Origin: DASZMJ01 sp035551935
GTDB lineage: Bacteria > Planctomycetota > Planctomycetia > Isosphaerales > Isosphaeraceae
NCBI GenBank assembly: GCA_035551935.1
Contig: DASZMJ010000620.1
Location: 1 to 9,027, forward strand
Reading direction: 5' to 3'
Length of the DNA: 9,027 nt
Shown: positions 6,299-9,027 of the stretch, piece by piece
Position numbering within the stretch: the first letter of the stretch is position 1
Layout of the letters: every line of letters starts with the position of its first letter
Made by a program: the position numbers and the translations under genes
The notes under the pieces: model-generated
Told to the model about the DNA's origin: nothing
The model's input: only the letters and a program-made list of their open reading frames with translations
Database searches by the model: none

Positions 6299-6601
6299 TC
6301 ACGGAAACACCCCGTCCAACAGCCGGCCGACGGTCTCCCTGACCTCCGGCGACGCGAGGGCATGTACCACCCAGAAGGGCCACCACATCATTCCATGAAT
6401 TGCCAGCATGATGAGGATCGGCAGCAGCATCAGGAGCAGGGTCGCATAGGCTTCCAGTAAGGCCGTGAGCCCCTGCCCGAGGGCCTGGCCGAATGCCTGG
6501 CCGAATGCCTGGAGGAATCTCACCGCCCAGATGCAGACGATCCCCAGCGTCGCCAGCAGCGCGGCCGCGACCAGCAGAAGGCCGGGGACTGCACGTCTCA
6601 T
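6299..6601 (-). CDS. Small membrane protein with FGQA repeats (unrecognised)
   Basis: A 100-residue protein of unknown role. The start MRRAVPGLLLVAAALLATLGIVCIWAV is either a signal anchor or a first membrane helix (about 5-28). Next comes the repeat FLQAFGQAFGQALGQGL (about 29-45), then a second long hydrophobic segment (about 50-80: LLLMLLPILIMLAIHGMMWWPFWVV) and a polar end. The repeat is encoded by a 12-base tandem repeat (see 6472-6512). I chose ATG 6601 because GGGGGG lies about seven bases upstream. The frame extends to a GTG at 6616 that would add MGGRS. The gene begins 34 bases after the stop of the ParD-like antitoxin, in the position a ParE toxin would normally take, but it bears no resemblance to ParE/RelE toxins. 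Confidence 0.7.
   Translation of the reverse strand: MRRAVPGLLLVAAALLATLGIVCIWAVRFLQAFGQAFGQALGQGLTALLEAYATLLLMLLPILIMLAIHGMMWWPFWVVHALASPEVRETVGRLLDGVFP
6472..6512. repeat. 12-base tandem repeat inside the small membrane protein gene
   Basis: Two perfect copies of CCTGGCCGAATG (6484-6495 and 6496-6507) are flanked by a degenerate copy (CCTGCCCGAGGG, 6472-6483) and a partial copy (CCTGG, 6508-6512). Because 12 is a multiple of three, each unit encodes four residues (on the minus strand, FGQA), so copy-number change would lengthen or shorten the loop without breaking the frame. Confidence 0.9.
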
Positions 6602-6635
6602 GCTTCGACCCCCCACACGACGCGGCCGACATCTT

Positions 6636-6878
6636 CTAGGATCGTATCAGGTCGCGGCGGATGTCGTCGATTGCAGCCGACGCGGGCTGGGTCCGGCCGG
6701 CGCGCACGTCCTCCAGGCCGCGGCGGATGCCTGCCAGGGCGCGGGCGTCCTCGGCCTCCTCACGCTGGCGGAGCAGGCGCACGGCTGCGGCGATCACAGC
6801 GTCTGGCGACGTGAACCGGCCGCTCCGCACCTCCTCGACGACGAACCGCTCCAGGTCGTCCGGCAGTTGAAGCGTCAT
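6636..6878 (-). CDS. ParD-like ribbon-helix-helix antitoxin, solitary
   Basis: An 80-residue protein with the ParD/CopG-type ribbon-helix-helix fold: a beta strand MTLQLPDDLERFVVEEVRSG at the N-terminus, then RFTSPDAVIAAAVRLLRQRE, the usual ParD helix pair (S-x-x-x-V-I-x-x-A-V-R-L-L). The C-terminal part (about 45-80) is charged and helical, the region that in ParD wraps around the ParE toxin. It ends with DDIRRDLIR. The ATG at 6878 is preceded by GAGGAG at a spacing of about ten bases. Such proteins normally repress their own operon and neutralise a ribosome- or gyrase-targeting toxin encoded next to them. No ParE/RelE-type gene is found on either side, so it is an orphan or has lost its partner. 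A MITE-like element sits only 28 bases upstream, inside its likely promoter region. Confidence 0.85.
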   Translation of the reverse strand: MTLQLPDDLERFVVEEVRSGRFTSPDAVIAAAVRLLRQREEAEDARALAGIRRGLEDVRAGRTQPASAAIDDIRRDLIRS

Positions 6879-6906
6879 GATCGAATCGCTCCTCGACTCG
6901 ACAACC

Positions 6907-7002
6907 TAGAGCGGTTTTCTTTCGAGTGAAGCGGCTCTCTGCCTCAAGGTCGTCTGATTTCTCGAACAGGCGGGCCGCCACACTCGAAATAAAACCGCTC
7001 TA
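6907..7002. mobile_element. MITE-like non-autonomous element with 22-bp terminal inverted repeats
   Basis: The ends are inverted repeats of 22 bases with a single mismatch: 6907-6928 begins TAGAGCGGTTTT and ends TTTCGAGTG, and 6981-7002 is its reverse complement except for one base. Internal GCGGC (6931-6935) and GCCGC (6974-6978) extend the pairing, so nearly all 96 bases could fold into one hairpin. The element is A/T-richer than its surroundings and has no coding capacity. TA at each outer edge would fit insertion at a TA dinucleotide, as in the IS630/Tc1-mariner group, but if TA is target sequence the repeats are 20 bases. No transposase is present in the window. Confidence 0.75.
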
Positions 7003-7036
7003 ACAGACTCCGACGGCGTTGCCAACGCAGCCCGTT

Positions 7037-7381
7037 TCACGTCGTCGCCGGTCGCCTTCGCAAGGGCGCCCGGGCCAGGGCACCGGCGAAGGCGCCGAGG
7101 GTGCTGACGGCGAGGCTGACGAGCAGGAGCAGGAGGGGCTTGGACCCGCCGCGGAGGGCGGAGGAGGCCGGCAGCCAGATGCCGACGAGCAACGACCAGC
7201 GCCAGGGATGTCGCGGCCGGGCGAGGCCGAGCAGGGCGCCGGCGGCGAACAACAGGACGATCGTCGACTTCGACGAGTCGTCGCCGAACGGCGCGGCGAT
7301 GTCGATCGCCGTGACCAGCAGCCCCAGGCCCGCCGCGACGACGGCCGCCGCCGCGTCGCCAAGCATCGAGTCGCGCTTCAT
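7037..7381 (-). CDS. Small membrane protein (unrecognised)
   Basis: A 114-residue protein with about four predicted membrane segments: AAAAVVAAGLGLLVTAIDIAA (about 10-30), STIVLLFAAGALLGLA (about 39-54), WSLLVGIWLPASSAL (about 62-76) and LLLLLVSLAVSTLGAFAGALA (about 83-103). It ends in a basic tail (RAPLRRRPATT). The loop before segment three has RPRHPWRW. I chose ATG 7381 because a GGGGGGA ribosome-binding site lies six bases upstream. The frame stays open to 7429, but that part covers a perfect palindrome and looks non-coding. I recognise no family. The pattern suggests a small hypothetical protein of the kind common in Planctomycetes. The MITE-like element begins 34 bases after its stop. 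Confidence 0.72.
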   Translation of the reverse strand: MKRDSMLGDAAAAVVAAGLGLLVTAIDIAAPFGDDSSKSTIVLLFAAGALLGLARPRHPWRWSLLVGIWLPASSALRGGSKPLLLLLVSLAVSTLGAFAGALARAPLRRRPATT

Positions 7382-7419
7382 GACGGTCCCCCCGTCGTCC
7401 ACCGTAGCCGGTCCGAATC

Positions 7420-7450
7420 TGCGACACAAAGTCGGCGACTTTGTGTCGCA
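7420..7450. repeat. Perfect 15+1+15 palindrome, terminator or dispersed repeat
   Basis: TGCGACACAAAGTCG (7420-7434) and CGACTTTGTGTCGCA (7436-7450) are exact reverse complements around a single central G. The site lies 42 bases after the stop of the HD-GYP gene and 38 bases before the start of the 7037-7381 gene, both on the minus strand. It could stop transcription from the HD-GYP gene, though no T-run follows. It could also be an operator for a dimeric regulator or a copy of a dispersed palindromic repeat. Confidence 0.9.
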
Positions 7451-7492
7451 AAGCTACCGCGGCGTCGGGGCGATGTCAAGGGGCGGTCGGGA

Positions 7493-9007
7493 TCAGGAGC
7501 GGCCGAGGGTCTCGTCGACGACGCGTTGGAGGCTCTCGCCGAGGCCCTTCTGGCGGATGTGCTCGATGTCGGCGCGGCAGGCGAAGAGGGCGTCGACGAC
7601 CTTGGGGTCCCACTGGATGCCGGCGCCTTTGCGGAAGATGTCGTCGATCTGCTCGGGGGAGAGGCGGCGGCGGTAGGGGCGGCTGCTCGACATGGCGTCG
7701 AAGGCGTCGGCGACGGCGAGGATGCGGGCCGGCAGCGGGATGGCCTCGCCCGAGAGGCCGGCGGGGTAGCCCGAGCCGTCGAGCGACTCGTGGTGGTGCG
7801 CCACGCCGGGCAAGAGGTGGCTGAGCTTCTTGAGGTCGGCGAGGATGTGGACGCCGATCCGCACGTGCGACTGGATGCGGCGGAACTCCTCGGGCGTCAA
7901 CGCCCCGCGCTTGTTGAGCACGGTGTCCTCGATGCCGATCTTGCCGACGTCGTGCAGCAGGCCCATCAGGTAGAGGTCGCCGCGCTGGTTGGGGGACATG
8001 CCCAGGGCCTCGCCCAGGCGGACGGCGATCCGGGCGACGCGCTCGGAGTGGCCGCAGGTGTACGGGTCCTTGGCGTCGATGGCCGCCGTCAACGAGCGGA
8101 TGACGCCGAAGAGCAGGTCCTTCAGGTCGGCGTAGAGCCGGGCGTTGGTGCGCTGGGTGGCGATCAGGGCGGCGACGGGCTGGAGCACGGCGACCTCGGC
8201 GATGGCGAAAGGATGGTCGTCGTCAGGGTTGATGGCGACGACCCAGCCGGCGGCGTTGTCGGGATCGCTGGCCACGACGACGACCCGGCGCACGGCCGCC
8301 AGCCGGGGGTTGGCCGGTCGGTTGGCGATCCGGATCGTCTCGTGGCCCGACTCCGGCAGCAGCGTGCGGAAGCCCTCGGGCGACAGCCCCTCGACGGCGC
8401 CGGCGACGACGACCGGTTCGCGAGGGTGGCCGGGGACCCAGGCGACGGCGGCCACGCCCAGCTCGTCGCGCAGCGCCGCGACGGCCAGGCGCTGGAACCG
8501 CTCGGGGGGGTCGGAGACGCGGAGGCGGCGGACGAGCCGGTCGGCGACCGTGTCGTTGCCGTCGGCGCCGAGGCCCTCGCCGGCCGGGGGGATGATCCGG
8601 GTGTCGGCCTCGGCGCGGACGCGGTCGGCGATCGCCTGGCCCCAGGCGCGGAGGGCGCGCTCGGGGCAGGGGGGGCCCCAGGGGACCCCATCGGGCCCGG
8701 GGCCGAAGCCGGCCAGCGCCAGCAGGTCGGCCGACCCCGGCCGCGCCAGCGGGATGACCAGCCAGGACGGGCCGGCGGCCGGGTCGGGCCGCCAGAGGCC
8801 GGCGCCGGCCGACCCGCGTCCCCGGGCCTCGGCGGCGATGGCCGTCGGGTCGGGGAACGCATCGGTCGGCGCCCCCAGCCGCGCCCGCCAGTATGGCGCC
8901 GACGGCTCCAGCAGGCCGATCGGCGCGTCGAACTCGCGCGCCAGCCAGTCGGCCAAGGCGTCGTCGTCCTGGGGGATCAGCCGCCGGGGGGGCCGGGGCT
9001 CGATCAC
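7493..9007 (-). CDS. HD-GYP domain protein with N-terminal GAF-like region (start may be outside the window)
   Basis: A cytoplasmic HD-GYP protein; the family hydrolyses cyclic di-GMP (some members 3'3'-cGAMP). Counting from the GTG at 9007, the C-terminal domain (about 298-504) has all signature residues: H320 in CGHSERVA, the H352-D353 pair in HDVGKIGIED, H381 in SHVRIG, H404-H405 in AHHHESLDGSGYP, the GYP triad at 413-415, and D434 in AVADAFDAM. It therefore looks catalytically competent. Residues about 150-295 look like a divergent GAF sensor domain, and residues 1-145 are Ala/Pro-rich and unrecognised. No transmembrane segment is visible. The frame stays open to the window edge (upstream codons read DPDNQV), and no ribosome-binding site precedes the GTG, so the true start may lie beyond 9027. 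No diguanylate cyclase is nearby. A palindrome that may act as terminator lies just downstream. Confidence 0.92.
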   Translation of the reverse strand: MIEPRPPRRLIPQDDDALADWLAREFDAPIGLLEPSAPYWRARLGAPTDAFPDPTAIAAEARGRGSAGAGLWRPDPAAGPSWLVIPLARPGSADLLALAGFGPGPDGVPWGPPCPERALRAWGQAIADRVRAEADTRIIPPAGEGLGADGNDTVADRLVRRLRVSDPPERFQRLAVAALRDELGVAAVAWVPGHPREPVVVAGAVEGLSPEGFRTLLPESGHETIRIANRPANPRLAAVRRVVVVASDPDNAAGWVVAINPDDDHPFAIAEVAVLQPVAALIATQRTNARLYADLKDLLFGVIRSLTAAIDAKDPYTCGHSERVARIAVRLGEALGMSPNQRGDLYLMGLLHDVGKIGIEDTVLNKRGALTPEEFRRIQSHVRIGVHILADLKKLSHLLPGVAHHHESLDGSGYPAGLSGEAIPLPARILAVADAFDAMSSSRPYRRRLSPEQIDDIFRKGAGIQWDPKVVDALFACRADIEHIRQKGLGESLQRVVDETLGRS

Positions 9008-9027
9008 GACCTGGTTGTCGGGGATCG

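Noticed and set aside
2351..6887. Shared 13-base CATGATCGAATCG at the rpoN leader and at the antitoxin start
   Set aside because: Only two copies of a short word built from common GATC/CGA elements, in unrelated contexts; best taken as coincidence.
5966..7036. Possible novel toxin-antitoxin or defence island made of the small genes
   Set aside because: There is no nuclease, ATPase, toxin fold or transposase, and the small membrane proteins match no known effector. The evidence supports only an orphan antitoxin plus unrelated small genes.
1..9027. CRISPR arrays, tRNA or rRNA genes
   Set aside because: No regularly spaced direct repeats were seen, and I noticed no cloverleaf with a T-loop (GTTCGA-type) or rRNA signature on either strand.

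Overview
The window is GC-rich DNA with long shadow frames. It most resembles a Planctomycete of the Isosphaera/Singulisphaera/Paludisphaera type; this is inferred from composition and protein style, not from a search. Almost all genes are on the minus strand, and most of the window is core chromosome rather than an accessory island.

Right to left along the minus strand: 9007-7493 is an HD-GYP phosphodiesterase-type protein whose start may lie outside the window. Region 7492-5966 holds three small membrane proteins, a solitary ribbon-helix-helix (ParD-like) antitoxin, a 96-bp MITE-like element with 22-bp terminal inverted repeats, and a perfect 15+1+15 palindrome. A DUF2127-type membrane protein follows at 5965-5486. 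Next comes a conserved housekeeping block: the small SRP RNA (5392-5266), dnaX (5206-3476), the YbaB/EbfC nucleoid protein (3409-3047) and recR (3047-2442). This is the classical scr-dnaX-yaaK-recR order known from Bacillus. rpoN (sigma-54, 2323-854) follows in the same direction behind its own promoter-like sequence. On the plus strand, at the left edge, an XRE-type regulator (228-728) converges on rpoN across a hairpin that probably serves as a two-way terminator.

The block joins protein targeting (SRP RNA), replication clamp loading (DnaX), recombinational repair (YbaB/RecR) and an alternative sigma factor. The best signal in the window is a run of nine A residues inside dnaX. It sits between the clamp-loader domains and the tau-specific tail, and both alternative frames hit stops within about a dozen codons. 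This predicts a gamma-type short product of about 426-430 residues beside the 576-residue tau. I found no CRISPR array, tRNA, rRNA, phage gene or transposase, and no convincing new multi-gene system.
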